Positions 1 to 9,614 of a DNA stretch of 64,000 nucleotides are shown here, one piece after another. This DNA is from Bacillus thermozeamaize (GTDB taxonomy: Bacteria > Bacillota > Bacilli > ZCTH02-B2). Position numbers and translations under genes: made by a program. Position 1 is the stretch's first letter. The number at the start of each line of letters is the position of its first letter. The notes under the pieces were generated by a model that was not told the origin of the DNA, ran no database searches, and saw only the letters and a program-made list of their open reading frames with translations. The stretch spans positions 53,768-117,767 of the forward strand of contig LZRT01000056.1 of NCBI GenBank assembly GCA_002159075.1, written 5' to 3'.

Positions 1-801
1 CTTGCGAAGGAGCAGGGCGGGAAGGATTTTGCGGCCGCGATCTGTACGACGGATACGCGATTGAAAACAGCCCAGGTCAGCTTCGAGGTGGAAGGGCGGC
101 AGGTTACCCTGGCCGGGGCCGCCAAGGGGGCGGGGATGATCCATCCCAACATGGCGACGATGCTCGCTTTTTTAACCACCGACGCGGCGGTGGACCGGCA
201 GGCATTGGAACAGGCCCTGCAGGAGGCGGTGGATGAGAGTTTTAACATGATCAGTGTGGACGGGGATACCAGCACCAACGACATGGTCCTGGTGATGGCC
301 AGCGGGCTGGCAGGCAACGCGCCGCTTTCTCCAGAACATCCGGAATGGGCGGCGTTTGTCCAATCCCTGACCGAACTCTGCAAGGAGTTGGCGAAACAAA
401 TTGCCCGGGATGGCGAAGGGGCCACGCGCCTCATTGAGGTGCAAGTCGACGGAGCGACCGATCGCCAGATGGCGCGCCGGGTGGCCAGGTCGGTGGTACA
501 GTCCAACCTGGTCAAGACGGCGGTTTTCGGCGGCGATGCCAACTGGGGCAGGATTGTGATGGCGATTGGCAACTGCGGATACCCGATCATGCCGCAGCGG
601 GTGGCTGTCTGGCTGGGCGAGGTGCAGGTGGTGCGGGAAGGCCTGCCCACGGATTATGAAGAAGAGGCGGCTACGGCACAACTGGCCCCTGAGGTGGTCC
701 GCATTCGCGTGCATCTGGGGATGGGTGAGGCATCGGCGATCGCCTGGGGCTGCGACTTGTCTGAAGAGTATGTGCGGATCAACGGCAGTTACCGGACATG
801 A
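1..801 (+). CDS. argJ: ArgJ, bifunctional glutamate N-acetyltransferase / N-acetylornithine acetyltransferase (5' truncated)
   Basis: The reading frame is open from base 1, so the N-terminal part lies outside the window. The visible part starts in the ICTTDT segment and runs to the normal C-terminus (EYVRINGSYRT). The ArgJ family transfers acetyl groups from N-acetylornithine to glutamate and, in bifunctional members, from acetyl-CoA. The precursor self-cleaves at an Ala-Thr bond to give alpha and beta chains. That site is visible as KGAGMIHPNMATML, with the nucleophilic Thr codon at 157-159. The gene is followed 30 bases later by argB, as in the usual argCJBD order. A TTG codon at 61 is internal and should not be taken as the start. 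Confidence 0.95.
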   Translation, partial: LAKEQGGKDFAAAICTTDTRLKTAQVSFEVEGRQVTLAGAAKGAGMIHPNMATMLAFLTTDAAVDRQALEQALQEAVDESFNMISVDGDTSTNDMVLVMASGLAGNAPLSPEHPEWAAFVQSLTELCKELAKQIARDGEGATRLIEVQVDGATDRQMARRVARSVVQSNLVKTAVFGGDANWGRIVMAIGNCGYPIMPQRVAVWLGEVQVVREGLPTDYEEEAATAQLAPEVVRIRVHLGMGEASAIAWGCDLSEEYVRINGSYRT

Positions 802-831
802 GCTGCGGCGCCTGAGGAGGAGGGGAGCCTG

Positions 832-1653
832 ATGGCAGGAACGAGTGAAAGGGGAGCGCAGGGCGGCTATCTTGTGATCAAATGCGGCGGCAGCACGCTG
901 GAACAGCTTCCCGCCAGTTTTTACGAGGAACTGGTCCGGCTGCCTGAGCTCGGCTATCAGCCGGTGGTGGTGCATGGCGGCGGGCCTGTGATCAACCAGC
1001 TGCTGAAGCGCTTGAATGTGGAAAGCCGGTTTGAAGATGGCCTGCGCGTGACAGATGCAGCGACGCTGGAAGTGGTGGAAATGGCCCTTGCGGGGCTGAC
1101 CAACAAGGCGCTGGTGAGCCGGATCTTGCAATCCGGCGGCAAGGCGGTCGGGATCAGCGGTGTCGATGGGGGACTGATTGCGGCAGAGATCGCGGACGAA
1201 CGGCTGGGGTTTGTCGGCCAGGTGAGCAAGGTGCGCGTTGAGCTGCTTCACCTGCTGGTCGGCCAGGGTTATATCCCAGTCATTGCCTCCCTCGGCGTCA
1301 GTGCGACAGGCCAGCATCTGAATATCAACGCGGACACGGCCGCCGGAGCGGTGGCTGCGGCACTGGGTGCGGCCAAGCTGCTCCTGCTGACCGATGTGGA
1401 AGGGGTATACGTGGAAGAAGATGGCCAGCGGCGCTGGCTGCGCCAGTTATCCCCGGCAGAGGTGGAAAGATTGATTGCGGAAGGGCAAATCCGGGGCGGA
1501 ATGATCCCCAAAGTGCGGGCCGCTTTGGAAGTGTTGGCGCAGGGGGTTCATGAAGTGGCCATCCTGCCCGGAGCATCGGAACAGGCGATGACCCGCTTTC
1601 TCCGGGGAGAAGAAGTGGGTACCGCCTTTTGCGCGGCGGCGGGGGTGAGCTGA
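832..1653 (+). CDS. argB: ArgB, acetylglutamate kinase
   Basis: This enzyme phosphorylates N-acetylglutamate, the second committed step of arginine synthesis, in the cytoplasm. The 273-residue product has the amino-acid-kinase fold signatures: YLVIKCGGS with the catalytic Lys at residue 17, the glycine-rich VVHGGGP (about 45-52), and the C-terminal IRGGMIPK segment that closes over ATP. Length fits the family. The ATG at 832 follows GAGGAGGAGGGG at a normal distance. The stop codon overlaps the argD start as TGATG, so translation of the two is probably coupled. Nothing is missing from the active site. Confidence 0.96.
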   Translation: MAGTSERGAQGGYLVIKCGGSTLEQLPASFYEELVRLPELGYQPVVVHGGGPVINQLLKRLNVESRFEDGLRVTDAATLEVVEMALAGLTNKALVSRILQSGGKAVGISGVDGGLIAAEIADERLGFVGQVSKVRVELLHLLVGQGYIPVIASLGVSATGQHLNINADTAAGAVAAALGAAKLLLLTDVEGVYVEEDGQRRWLRQLSPAEVERLIAEGQIRGGMIPKVRAALEVLAQGVHEVAILPGASEQAMTRFLRGEEVGTAFCAAAGVS

Positions 1654-2813
1654 TGTCGGCGCTGTTTCCTACCTATTCCCGTTTTCCGCTTTCGTTTGTC
1701 CGTGGGGAAGGGGTCTGGCTCTGGGACGCAGGCGGGCGCCGTTATCTGGACTTTACATCCGGAATCGCCGTCTGCAACCTGGGCCATGTCCATCCCAAGG
1801 TGAAGGCCCGCGTGCAGGAGCAGCTGGGGAAGCTGTGGCACACCTCCAACCTTTTTGAGCAGCCGTTGCAGGAAGAGGTGGCTGCCCACCTAAACCGGCT
1901 CAGCGGGATGGATGCCGTATTTTTCTGCAACAGCGGGGCGGAGGCCAATGAAGGGGCGATCAAGCTGGCCCGCCGTTACGCCCAGGTGGTGCAGGGGCGG
2001 GAGGCGGGTGAAGTGATCACCTTCCACCAGTCTTTTCACGGCCGGACGCTGGCCACCCTGACAGCCACGGGACAGGATAAAGTGAAACACGGATTCCAGC
2101 CGTTGCCGCAAGGATTCAAGCAGGTACCCTACAATGATTTGGCGGCCCTGGAGGAGGCCATTACGCCTGCCACCTGTGCCGTGATGCTGGAGGTCGTCCA
2201 GGCCGAAGGCGGTGTCCATCCCGCCGACGCCGAGTGGTTGCGCGGGGTCCGCAGGCTGTGCGATGAACACGATCTGCTGCTCATCGTCGACGAAATCCAG
2301 ACCGGCATGGGACGGCTCGGGAGCTGGTTTGGCTTTCAAGCGTACGGGATTGAGCCGGATGTGATCACGTTGGCCAAGGGCCTAGGCAGCGGCGTGCCGG
2401 TAGGCGCGGTGCTGGGCAAGGCCCATACGGTCCCGGCCTTTTCGCCGGGAAGCCATGGCAGCACCTTCGGCGGCACGCCGCTGGCCATGTCAGCCGCCCT
2501 GGCCACGATTCAGGTGATGGAAGAGGAGAATATCCCGGCGCGGGCGCGACGGCTGGGAGAGTTGCTCTTGCGACGGCTGGAAGAGGGGCTGGCCAACTGC
2601 AGCCGCGTCAGTGCCATCCGCGGCAAGGGGCTCCTGGTGGGCATCCAGCTGACAGAGCCTGCCGAACCATTCATCCGTGCGGCGCAGGAGAAAGGCTTGC
2701 TGGTGCTTTCGGCCGGACCCCAGGTGATCCGTCTGCTTCCGCCGCTGGTTGTGGAAGAGGAGCAGATTCAGGAAGCGGTCAGCGTGTTGGCGGAGGTTTT
2801 GCAGGCGGACTGA
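1653..2813 (+). CDS. argD: ArgD, acetylornithine aminotransferase
   Basis: This class III PLP-dependent aminotransferase converts N-acetylglutamate semialdehyde to N-acetylornithine with glutamate as donor. The 386-residue product shows SGAEANEGAIKLAR for phosphate binding, the IVDEIQTGMGR cofactor Asp region and the Schiff-base Lys in VITLAKGLGSG (residue 242). The start is placed at the ATG at 1653, overlapping the argB stop and preceded by GGGGGTGAG. An in-frame TTG at 1629 would add eight glycine-rich residues and has no comparable ribosome binding site. A 131-base gap to argF follows, so argF may also have its own transcription signal. Confidence 0.95.
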   Translation: MSALFPTYSRFPLSFVRGEGVWLWDAGGRRYLDFTSGIAVCNLGHVHPKVKARVQEQLGKLWHTSNLFEQPLQEEVAAHLNRLSGMDAVFFCNSGAEANEGAIKLARRYAQVVQGREAGEVITFHQSFHGRTLATLTATGQDKVKHGFQPLPQGFKQVPYNDLAALEEAITPATCAVMLEVVQAEGGVHPADAEWLRGVRRLCDEHDLLLIVDEIQTGMGRLGSWFGFQAYGIEPDVITLAKGLGSGVPVGAVLGKAHTVPAFSPGSHGSTFGGTPLAMSAALATIQVMEEENIPARARRLGELLLRRLEEGLANCSRVSAIRGKGLLVGIQLTEPAEPFIRAAQEKGLLVLSAGPQVIRLLPPLVVEEEQIQEAVSVLAEVLQAD

Positions 2814-2944
2814 CGACATTTCCCGGGGAATATCGGCAAAAGAACTGCTCAATTGCCAATTTGTGAGTCGTGACGGGCAGGCAATGGTAGAATAGGATGA
2901 GTGGGTATAGTCGAGTGGAGAAAACAGGTGAGGAGAGGGTCATC

Positions 2945-3907
2945 ATGAGTGAAGCGTTTGTGCCCTCCAGCGCGTATCGTCGCTTTCGGGGAAGAGATTT
3001 TCTGACCTTGGTCGATTATACGGCGGAAGAGATTCAGATGCTGCTGGATTTGGCCGTGCAACTGAAACGGCGCCAAAAAGAAGGCAAGCCGACCCCAATC
3101 CTGAACGGGAAAACGCTGGGGATGATCTTTGAAAAGTCATCGACGCGTACCCGCGTCTCCTTTGAGGTGGGGATGTACCAGCTGGGAGGACAGGCGCTCT
3201 TTTTGAGCACCCAGGATCTGCAATTGGGACGGGGGGAGACGATTGCTGACACGGCGCGCGTTCTTTCGCGTTATCTGGACGGGATCATGATTCGCACCTT
3301 TGCCCATGAAAAGGCGGTGGAACTGGCCCGCTTCGCCACCATTCCCGTGATTAACGGCCTGACTGACGACTACCATCCGTGCCAGGTCATGGCCGACCTG
3401 CTGACCATCCAGGAAAAGAAGGGGCATCTCAAGGGGCTAAAACTGGCCTACGTCGGCGACGGGAACAACATGGCCCATTCGCTGATGCAGGGAGGCGCGC
3501 TCATGGGCATGCACGTGGCTGTTGCCACCCCGCCTGGGTATGAGCCCCGTCAGGATGTGTTGACGTATGCGAAACAGCTGGCCAGCGATGCCGGCAGCGA
3601 AGTGACGGCCACCCATGTGCCGGAGGAAGCGGTGGACGGGGCCGATGTGGTATATACGGATGTCTGGACCAGCATGGGACAGGAGCAGGAAACACAGCAA
3701 CGGCTCAGGGACTTCCGCGGGTATCAGGTGGACGAAAAACTGATGAAACGGGCCAAGCCGGACGCCCTGTTCATGCACTGCTTGCCGGCACATCGCGGCG
3801 AAGAGGTGACGGATGAAGTGGCCGACGGACCGCAGTCGGTGATCTTCGATCAGGCGGAAAACCGCCTGCATGCGCAAAAGGCGATTTTGGTCGCGCTGAT
3901 GAGCTGA
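2945..3907 (+). CDS. argF: ArgF, ornithine carbamoyltransferase
   Basis: This enzyme makes citrulline from ornithine and carbamoyl phosphate. The family signatures are intact: KSSTRTRVSFEVG binds carbamoyl phosphate and MHCLPAHRGEEV holds the ornithine-site Cys. The 320-residue length is normal. The ATG at 2945 is preferred because GAGGAG precedes it at about nine bases. An in-frame ATG at 2897 adds sixteen poorly conserved residues. A possible -10 (TAGAAT, 2888-2893) lies upstream, but no convincing -35 was found. I also saw no clear ARG-box (AhrC/ArgR) palindrome in the argD-argF gap. The gene is 31 bases ahead of argG. Confidence 0.95.
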   Translation: MSEAFVPSSAYRRFRGRDFLTLVDYTAEEIQMLLDLAVQLKRRQKEGKPTPILNGKTLGMIFEKSSTRTRVSFEVGMYQLGGQALFLSTQDLQLGRGETIADTARVLSRYLDGIMIRTFAHEKAVELARFATIPVINGLTDDYHPCQVMADLLTIQEKKGHLKGLKLAYVGDGNNMAHSLMQGGALMGMHVAVATPPGYEPRQDVLTYAKQLASDAGSEVTATHVPEEAVDGADVVYTDVWTSMGQEQETQQRLRDFRGYQVDEKLMKRAKPDALFMHCLPAHRGEEVTDEVADGPQSVIFDQAENRLHAQKAILVALMS

Positions 3908-3938
3908 GCAGAACTGATCAAAAGCTGGGAGGATGAAG

Positions 3939-5186
3939 ATGACGAGGGAAAAGATTGTCCTGGCCTATTCGGGCGGGCTGGATACTTCGGTTGCCATCAA
4001 GTGGCTGCAGGAAAAGTATAACTACGATGTGATTGCCCTGTCGGTGGATGTCGGTGAGGAGAAGGATCTGGAGTTTGTCAAGGAAAAGGCGTTGAAAGTG
4101 GGCGCCATCAAGTCTTATGTGGTGGACGCCAAGGAACTGTTTGCCAAGGAGTTTCTCCTTCCCGCGCTCAAAGCCAATGCGCTGTACGAAGGGAAGTATC
4201 CCCTGGTTTCCGCCCTTTCCCGGCCCCTGATTGCGCAACTTCTCGTGCAGGTGGCCGAGCAGGAGGGGGCCGTGGCGGTCGCGCACGGGTGCACCGGCAA
4301 GGGGAATGATCAGGTGCGTTTCGAGGTGTCGGTCAATGCGCTCAATCCGGAGCTGAAGATCGTGGCGCCGGTGCGCGAATGGAAAATGAGCCGGGAGGAG
4401 GAACTGGAATACGCGGCCAAACACGGCATTCCGGTGCCGGTCGGCAAGGAAAATCCCTTCAGCATCGACCAGAATATGTGGGGCCGCAGTTGTGAAGCGG
4501 GCGTGCTTGAGGATCCGTGGGTGGAGCCGCCGGAAGAGGCGTACGCGATGACCGCTTCCCTGGCGGAAGCACCCGATGAGCCGGAAGAGGTGACGATTAC
4601 TTTCGAAAAAGGGACGCCGGTGGCGCTCAACGGCGAGGCCATGCCCTTGCACCAGTTGATCATGACCTTGAACCGGATTGCGGGAAGGCATGGCGTAGGC
4701 CGGATTGACCATATTGAAAACCGGCTGGTCGGAATCAAGTCGCGGGAAGTGTACGAGACGCCGGCTGCCACCGTGCTGATCACCGCCCATCGGGAGTTGG
4801 AGTACTTGACCCAGCCGCGTGAGGTGGCCCATTTCAAGCCGCTCCTGGAACAGAAGATGGCCAACCTGATCTACGAGGGCCTCTGGTTTTCGCCGTTGAT
4901 GAAGGCGGTCCAGGCGTTTATTGAGGAAACGCAGCAGTCGGTCAGCGGCACGATCCGCGTCAAGCTGTTCAAGGGTCATGCGATTGTGGTCGGACGTCGT
5001 TCCGAGTTGTCGCTGTACAATGAACGGCTGGCCACCTATACGGCGGATGATGCCTTTGACCACGATGCAGCGGTCGGGTTTATCACGCTCTGGGGATTGC
5101 CGACCAAAGTGTATTCGCAGGTCAACGGCCGGACGGTTGAGCTGCCGCCGATGAAGGTGGATGCGGCCAAGGGGACGCTGGTGTGA
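3939..5186 (+). CDS. argG: ArgG, argininosuccinate synthase
   Basis: This enzyme joins citrulline and aspartate with ATP cleavage to AMP. The N-terminal PP-loop [10 protein letters not shown] (residues 8-17) and the [11 protein letters not shown] segment are diagnostic. The 415-residue length is normal. The ribosome binding site decides the start: GGGAGG at 3927-3932 is six bases from the ATG at 3939, but abuts the ATG at 3933, which is too close. The product then begins [13 protein letters not shown]. The gene is followed by a 100-base spacer holding a terminator-like hairpin before argH, which suggests that argH expression is modulated separately. Confidence 0.96.
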   Translation: MTREKIVLAYSGGLDTSVAIKWLQEKYNYDVIALSVDVGEEKDLEFVKEKALKVGAIKSYVVDAKELFAKEFLLPALKANALYEGKYPLVSALSRPLIAQLLVQVAEQEGAVAVAHGCTGKGNDQVRFEVSVNALNPELKIVAPVREWKMSREEELEYAAKHGIPVPVGKENPFSIDQNMWGRSCEAGVLEDPWVEPPEEAYAMTASLAEAPDEPEEVTITFEKGTPVALNGEAMPLHQLIMTLNRIAGRHGVGRIDHIENRLVGIKSREVYETPAATVLITAHRELEYLTQPREVAHFKPLLEQKMANLIYEGLWFSPLMKAVQAFIEETQQSVSGTIRVKLFKGHAIVVGRRSELSLYNERLATYTADDAFDHDAAVGFITLWGLPTKVYSQVNGRTVELPPMKVDAAKGTLV

Positions 5187-5201
5187 GCCGATTGCTTGTG
5201 G

Positions 5202-5249
5202 ATAGGCTTGCGGCCTATGGCAGGCTTGACTTTGCCATGGGCCGTTTTT
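5202..5249 (+). promoter_or_regulatory. Candidate transcription attenuator between argG and argH
   Basis: Arms GGCCTATGGCA (5212-5222) and TGCCATGGGCC (5233-5243) form an 11-bp stem with one G-T pair and a 10-base loop. GTTTTT follows, so it looks like an intrinsic terminator. An upstream hairpin, ATAGGC (5202-5207) with GCCTAT (5213-5218), uses bases of the terminator's left arm and would exclude it. The structure lies after the argG stop and before the argH ribosome binding site. The structures are seen; the regulatory role is inferred. Confidence 0.5.
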
Positions 5250-5286
5250 GCGGAATCAGGCTGATACGAAAAGGGGTGTAGGCGAG

Positions 5287-6723
5287 ATGAAACTCTGGGG
5301 GGGGCGTTTTACAAAACCGACCGATGAACTGGTGGAGCAGTACACCGCTTCCATCCATTTTGACCAGCAACTGGCGGAGCAGGATATCCAGGGCAGCTTG
5401 GCCCATGTGAAAATGCTCGGCAAGTGCGGGATTCTGCCTGCGGAAGATGTGGCGGCGATTGTCCGGGGACTGCTGGCCATCCGCCAGCGGATTCGCCAGG
5501 GTGAGGTCACGTTTTCCGTGGCGCATGAGGATATTCACATGAACATCGAGGCGCTGCTGATTGAAGAGGTGGGCCCGGTGGGCGGAAAGCTGCACACCGG
5601 CCGCAGCCGGAATGATCAGGTGGCGCTGGACATGCACCTGTGGCTGCGGGAAAAGGTGGTCCTGCTGACGGGACGCCTGCTCCGTCTGCAGGAGGCGCTC
5701 CACAAGCAGGCCGGACAACATTTGGATACCATCCTGCCGGGCTACACGCACCTGCAGCGGGCACAGCCGATCCTGCTGGCGCACCACCTGATGGCCTATT
5801 TCTGGATGTTCCAACGGGATGTGGAACGGCTGATGGACGCCTACAAGCGGATCAACCGTTCGCCCCTGGGGGCGGGTGCGCTGGCCGGGACCACCTTCCC
5901 GATTGACCGGCAGTGGGTGGCCGAGCAGCTGGCCTTTGACGGGATTTACGAAAATAGCCTGGATGCGGTCAGTGACCGGGATTTCATCATTGAGTTTCTG
6001 GCGGCCGCTTCCCTGTTGATGATGCACCTGTCGAGGCTGAGTGAGGAACTGGTTCTCTGGTCGAGCAGCGAATATCAGTTTGTGGAGCTGGACGATGCCT
6101 TCTGCACCGGCTCCAGCATCATGCCGCAAAAAAAGAACCCCGATGTGCCGGAACTGGTACGCGGCAAGACCGGGCGGGTATACGGCCACCTGATCGGCCT
6201 CCTGACGGTGCTCAAAGGGTTGCCGCTGGCTTACAACAAGGACATGCAGGAAGACAAAGAAGGAATGTTTGACACGGTGGCCACCCTGGACGGCGCGTTG
6301 GCCCTGTTTGCTCCCATGGTGGAGACGATGAAGGTCAACCGGGAGCGGATGCTGCAGTCGGTACGGGAGGATTTCTCCAATGCCACCGATCTGGCCGATT
6401 ACCTGGTAAACAGGGGGATGCCGTTCCGCCAGGCCCACGAGGTGGTGGGCAAGGCGGTCCTGTACTGCATCCAGCACGGCAAATACCTGCTGGACCTGAG
6501 CCTGGACGAATATCGCCAATGGTCGCCGTTGTTCGACGAGGAGATTTATCAGGTGTTGCAGCCGGAACGGGTGGTCAATGCCCGGAATGTGGCTGGAGGG
6601 ACGGCGCGGCCCCAAGTGGAGGAAGCCCTCCGCCAGGCGGAGGAGAAGCTGTCCGCAACCAGAAACTGGCTGGCGGAAAAAGAGGAAGCTTTGGAACGGG
6701 CGCAGGCGATTGGTGAAGGATGA
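5287..6723 (+). CDS. argH: ArgH, argininosuccinate lyase
   Basis: This fumarase/aspartase-superfamily enzyme splits argininosuccinate into arginine and fumarate, the last step of the pathway. The N-terminus MKLWGGRF and the signature [11 protein letters not shown] (catalytic Ser near residue 277) are intact. [13 protein letters not shown], another active-site segment, lies near residue 100. The 478-residue length is slightly above the usual size because of a charged C-terminal tail rich in Glu. The ATG at 5287 follows a weak GGCGAG. An in-frame ATG at 5248 would add thirteen residues and lies just after the attenuator T-run. A strong terminator follows directly. Confidence 0.96.
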   Translation: MKLWGGRFTKPTDELVEQYTASIHFDQQLAEQDIQGSLAHVKMLGKCGILPAEDVAAIVRGLLAIRQRIRQGEVTFSVAHEDIHMNIEALLIEEVGPVGGKLHTGRSRNDQVALDMHLWLREKVVLLTGRLLRLQEALHKQAGQHLDTILPGYTHLQRAQPILLAHHLMAYFWMFQRDVERLMDAYKRINRSPLGAGALAGTTFPIDRQWVAEQLAFDGIYENSLDAVSDRDFIIEFLAAASLLMMHLSRLSEELVLWSSSEYQFVELDDAFCTGSSIMPQKKNPDVPELVRGKTGRVYGHLIGLLTVLKGLPLAYNKDMQEDKEGMFDTVATLDGALALFAPMVETMKVNRERMLQSVREDFSNATDLADYLVNRGMPFRQAHEVVGKAVLYCIQHGKYLLDLSLDEYRQWSPLFDEEIYQVLQPERVVNARNVAGGTARPQVEEALRQAEEKLSATRNWLAEKEEALERAQAIGEG

Positions 6724-6725
6724 GC

Positions 6726-6754
6726 GCCTCGGGCAACACGCCCGAGGCTTTTTT
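6726..6754 (+). terminator. Rho-independent terminator after argH
   Basis: A perfect 9-bp stem, GCCTCGGGC (6726-6734) and GCCCGAGGC (6740-6748), has a 5-base loop and is followed by TTTTTT (6749-6754). It begins two bases after the argH stop and closes the arginine gene run. The opposite strand lacks a T-run, so it does not serve the convergent DUF169 gene. Confidence 0.93.
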
Positions 6755-6782
6755 CATGCAAATGATCGCGTCGTTTCGCAAA

Positions 6783-7592
6783 TTACCGCGCTGTTTCCGC
6801 CGTGCGGTTCGGCATCCAGCTGGGGTAGATGGGCGCCAGGGCGGATGTGGGATCGGCCTGGATGCTGTAAGGCGGGATGGGGTAGCGGAGGCCGTTTCTG
6901 GACAGGTGCGCCAGGCCTTCGATGCATTTGGGCAGGTAATGGGGCGGCATGGCCATGAGCAATTCGTCATCCTGAACTCCGCCGTACCGGCGTTCTGCGT
7001 AACAGGGAATAGAGAGGCTGGGCTCGCCGGTGGCCAGGGCACGCCCCCAGGAGTCGGCACAGGCGCTTTCTCCCACCACGCTCCAGTGGAACTTTTTATA
7101 CCCTGCCCATTGCAGGCCGTTGATCAACAGGATCATTTGTCCCGGCGTAGCGTAGATCAGGCAGATGTCCGGCGGGTTGAGGCGGCCGGAGGACAAAGGA
7201 GCGACAGCCATCGCCTTGTAGCGGCCAAACGGGACCACATCCAGGGCTTGCTGATGCGCGGCGGCGTCTTCCTCGGTTTCAAACCAGACGCCTGCCATGG
7301 GTTTGCCGGAAAGCCAGGTTTCATCCTGCGGATGCAACCCGAGAATGGCGCTGCACTGAACCATCAGGTTTTCCGCCGTCACGCCAACGGTCCAGCCGAG
7401 ACGGGCCGCCTGGGCAACCACCTGATCCGCCAGCACCATGTCCTGGGGTCTTCGGATCTTTGGAATCGCTTCCATTTCTTCCACAGATTCGAACAGTTTC
7501 ATCCCGATTGGAATGGCTTTCAGCCGGAGATACTGGTTTAAATCGTCAACGAGTTTCTTCCAATCGTAGTTTGCAGACTCGGAATGGTTCAT
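6783..7592 (-). CDS. DUF169 family protein, function unknown
   Basis: The 269-residue product matches the pattern of DUF169 proteins. It has an N-terminal LRLKAIPIGMKLF segment, a central PPDICLIYATPGQMILLINGL and a C-terminal block with ACADSWGRALATGEPSLSIPCYAERR followed by GVQDDELLMAMP. No catalytic residues are known for this family to my knowledge. Three cysteines (MVQCSAILG, ESACADS, SIPCYAE) could matter but no metal motif is evident. The start is an ATG behind AAAAGGAG. It is convergent with argH and stands alone on the minus strand, about 170 bases downstream of the yugH-like gene. It has no obvious link to arginine synthesis. Confidence 0.8.
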   Translation of the reverse strand: MNHSESANYDWKKLVDDLNQYLRLKAIPIGMKLFESVEEMEAIPKIRRPQDMVLADQVVAQAARLGWTVGVTAENLMVQCSAILGLHPQDETWLSGKPMAGVWFETEEDAAAHQQALDVVPFGRYKAMAVAPLSSGRLNPPDICLIYATPGQMILLINGLQWAGYKKFHWSVVGESACADSWGRALATGEPSLSIPCYAERRYGGVQDDELLMAMPPHYLPKCIEGLAHLSRNGLRYPIPPYSIQADPTSALAPIYPSWMPNRTAETAR

Positions 7593-7763
7593 GGCGATTC
7601 TCCTTTTCTTGATTTACTTAATTTATCTATTTATTTTTGTCTATTTATTTTGGTGACCACGTTTTGAATTATTCGTCAATTATCCGTATACCGATCCGCA
7701 AGAACGAGTCTTTCCTGACTTCGGTTCTTGCGGGATTCGGCACAAGCGGCTTGGCGACGGAGG
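7593..7763 (-). promoter_or_regulatory. Leader of the DUF169 gene with a long inverted repeat and a short direct repeat
   Basis: Arms CCGCAAGAAC (7696-7705) and GTTCTTGCGG (7724-7733) form a perfect 10-bp inverted repeat that can extend inward with a bulge. It lies just after the yugH stop on the minus strand, but no T-run follows, so termination is doubtful. Nearer the gene, an AT-rich part carries two near-copies of AAATAAATAGA on the minus strand. No standard promoter could be assigned. Confidence 0.4.
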
Positions 7764-8951
7764 TCAGCGGAGCCGCTGGAGAAAACGGGCCATCCGTTCC
7801 AGGGCCTCCGTGATCTGTTGCACGGACGTCGCATAGGAACAGCGAATGTAGCCGTGGCCGCTTTTTCCGAACACATTGCCCGGGACCACTGCCACGCCGG
7901 CCTCAAACAGGAGGCGTTCGGCAAATTCTTCTGATGTCAGGCCGGTCTCCTTGATGGACGGAAATGCGTAAAACGCGCCTTCTGGCTGATGGCAGGGAAG
8001 GCCAATCTGATTCAAGCCCTTGATGAACAGGTTGCGCCGTTGCTTGTAGGAGAGAACCATTTCGCGCATCTCATCGAGGCCGTTGCGCAGCGCTTCCACC
8101 GCGGCCATTTGCGACATGATCGGTGCGCAAAGCATGGTGTACTGGTGTATTTTCCGCATCAGCTCAATCACTTCCGGATGGCCGCAAGCGTATCCGATCC
8201 GCCAGCCTGTCATGGCGAACGCCTTGGACATGCCGGAGATCAGGATGGTCCGGTCTTTCATGTCCGGCAGGGAAGCGATGCTGACGTGTTTTCCCTCGTA
8301 AGTCAGTTCGCCGTAAATCTCATCCGAGATAACCAACAGATCATGGCGGCGGATCACCTCTGCCAGCGAGGCAAGCTCCTCCTTGCGCAAGGCGGCTCCT
8401 GTCGGATTGTTGGGAAAACAAAAGATGATGGCCTTGGTGCGCGGAGTGATGTGCCGCTCGAGCTGTTCCGCTGTCGGCTTAAAGCCTGTGCGGGCATCTG
8501 TGTCCACTGCGACCGGGGTGCCTCCGGCCAGGGTGACACACGGCGCGTAGGAAATATAGGCTGGCTCGATAACCAGCACCTCATCCCCTGGATTGAGAAT
8601 GGCGCGCAACGCCAGATCGATCGCTTCGCTGGCCCCGACGGTAATGAGGATTTCTTCTCCCGGCTCATACCGCAGCTGGTATTGTCCCCACAGGTACTCT
8701 GCAACCGCCTCCCGCAATGCGGGGAGACCGCTGTTGGACGTATAGGTGGTGTATCCCTGTTCCAGCGCTTCCACGCAGGCATCGCGCACCTTCCAGGGAG
8801 TGACAAAATCGGGTTCGCCAACGCCGAGCGAGATGACGTTGTCCATCGTGGAAACGAGATCAAAAAAGCGGCGGATGCCGGAAGGAGGGAGCGCACTGAC
8901 CGTATGCGACAGACGATGCCGGATGGATGAAAGGGCGAGTCGCTTGCTCAT
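7764..8951 (-). CDS. yugH: PLP-dependent class I/II aminotransferase, YugH-like
   Basis: This fold-type I aminotransferase has 395 residues. Visible signatures are GVGEPDFVTPW at the N-terminus, FPNNPTGAAL, ISDEIYGELTYEG, and the Schiff-base lysine segment SGMSKAFAMTGWRIGY. Members near this sequence act on aspartate, aromatic or branched amino acids, and the exact substrate cannot be read from the sequence. It overlaps the upstream Lrp/AsnC regulator gene by four bases (ATGA). The pair matches the yugG-yugH arrangement of Bacillus subtilis, so the regulator probably responds to the amino acid handled by this enzyme. The symbol rests on this context and family resemblance. Confidence 0.85.
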   Translation of the reverse strand: MSKRLALSSIRHRLSHTVSALPPSGIRRFFDLVSTMDNVISLGVGEPDFVTPWKVRDACVEALEQGYTTYTSNSGLPALREAVAEYLWGQYQLRYEPGEEILITVGASEAIDLALRAILNPGDEVLVIEPAYISYAPCVTLAGGTPVAVDTDARTGFKPTAEQLERHITPRTKAIIFCFPNNPTGAALRKEELASLAEVIRRHDLLVISDEIYGELTYEGKHVSIASLPDMKDRTILISGMSKAFAMTGWRIGYACGHPEVIELMRKIHQYTMLCAPIMSQMAAVEALRNGLDEMREMVLSYKQRRNLFIKGLNQIGLPCHQPEGAFYAFPSIKETGLTSEEFAERLLFEAGVAVVPGNVFGKSGHGYIRCSYATSVQQITEALERMARFLQRLR

Positions 8952-9472
8952 GGCGTGATCACCATGCGCCGGTCATCCGATCCGTCATCGAAGATGACAC
9001 CATCATGTTTGTATTTTTTTAGGATAAAGTGGGTGGTGGTGGATATGACCGAATCCAAGGGAGAGAGTTTTTTGGCCACAAATTCCGCAATTTCGTGCAT
9101 CGTCTTGCCCTTTACAATGACGGAGAGATCGTAGGCTCCCGACATCAGGTATACCGCCTCCACTTCCGGATAGCGGTAGATGCGCCGCGCGATCTCGTCA
9201 AAGCCGACGCCTTTTTTCGGCGTCACCTTGACATCGATCATGGCCGTCACTGGAACATGATCGGTCTTGTCCCAGGCGATGGTGGCCGTGTATTTGAGGA
9301 TCACTTTCTTGTCTTCCAATTCCTTGATCAAGGCGTCTACCTCTTCTTCCGAGGTGGCCAGAAGGCCGGCGAGCGTCGGAATGTCGTAGCGGCTGTTGTC
9401 CTCCAGCAGGTGAAGCAACTGTTGAACCAGTTGCTGTTTCGCTTGTTTGTCTGCAGATTCCATCCCCATCAA
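8948..9472 (-). CDS. yugG: Lrp/AsnC family transcriptional regulator, YugG-like
   Basis: The 174-residue product has an N-terminal winged helix (about residues 15-65, with IPTLAGLLATSEEEVDALIKEL). A C-terminal RAM/ligand domain follows (about 75-150, with VEAVYLMSGAYDLSVIVKG). This is the Lrp/AsnC plan, whose members sense amino acids as oligomers. The start is probably the TTG at 9472, eight bases after AAGGGAG. An adjacent ATG at 9469 is equally possible. It is co-transcribed with the YugH-like aminotransferase through a four-base overlap. It is divergent from ftsEX, separated by a 333-base intergenic region. Confidence 0.87.
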   Translation of the reverse strand: MMGMESADKQAKQQLVQQLLHLLEDNSRYDIPTLAGLLATSEEEVDALIKELEDKKVILKYTATIAWDKTDHVPVTAMIDVKVTPKKGVGFDEIARRIYRYPEVEAVYLMSGAYDLSVIVKGKTMHEIAEFVAKKLSPLDSVISTTTHFILKKYKHDGVIFDDGSDDRRMVITP

Positions 9473-9614
9473 TCCATTGGCTCCCTTTCAAGTAAACTTC
9501 ATTCCCATTTTATCAAATCCAGATGGAAGAATTCTAGAAGCGGTACCCTCAAAAATGGGCGGTACGATGTCGAAGAGGATTATTAGGAGATTTTTGAAGC
9601 AGATGTCAAAAATT

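Noticed and set aside
172..1317. 381-codon open frame antisense to argJ and argB
   Set aside because: It lies across two confidently identified genes, has no recognisable domain and is His/Arg-rich like the other shadows.
2814..2944. ArgR/AhrC ARG box or strong promoter before argF
   Set aside because: Only a lone TAGAAT was found; the nearest TTGTGA is 21 bases upstream, and no 18-bp ARG-box palindrome could be recognised.
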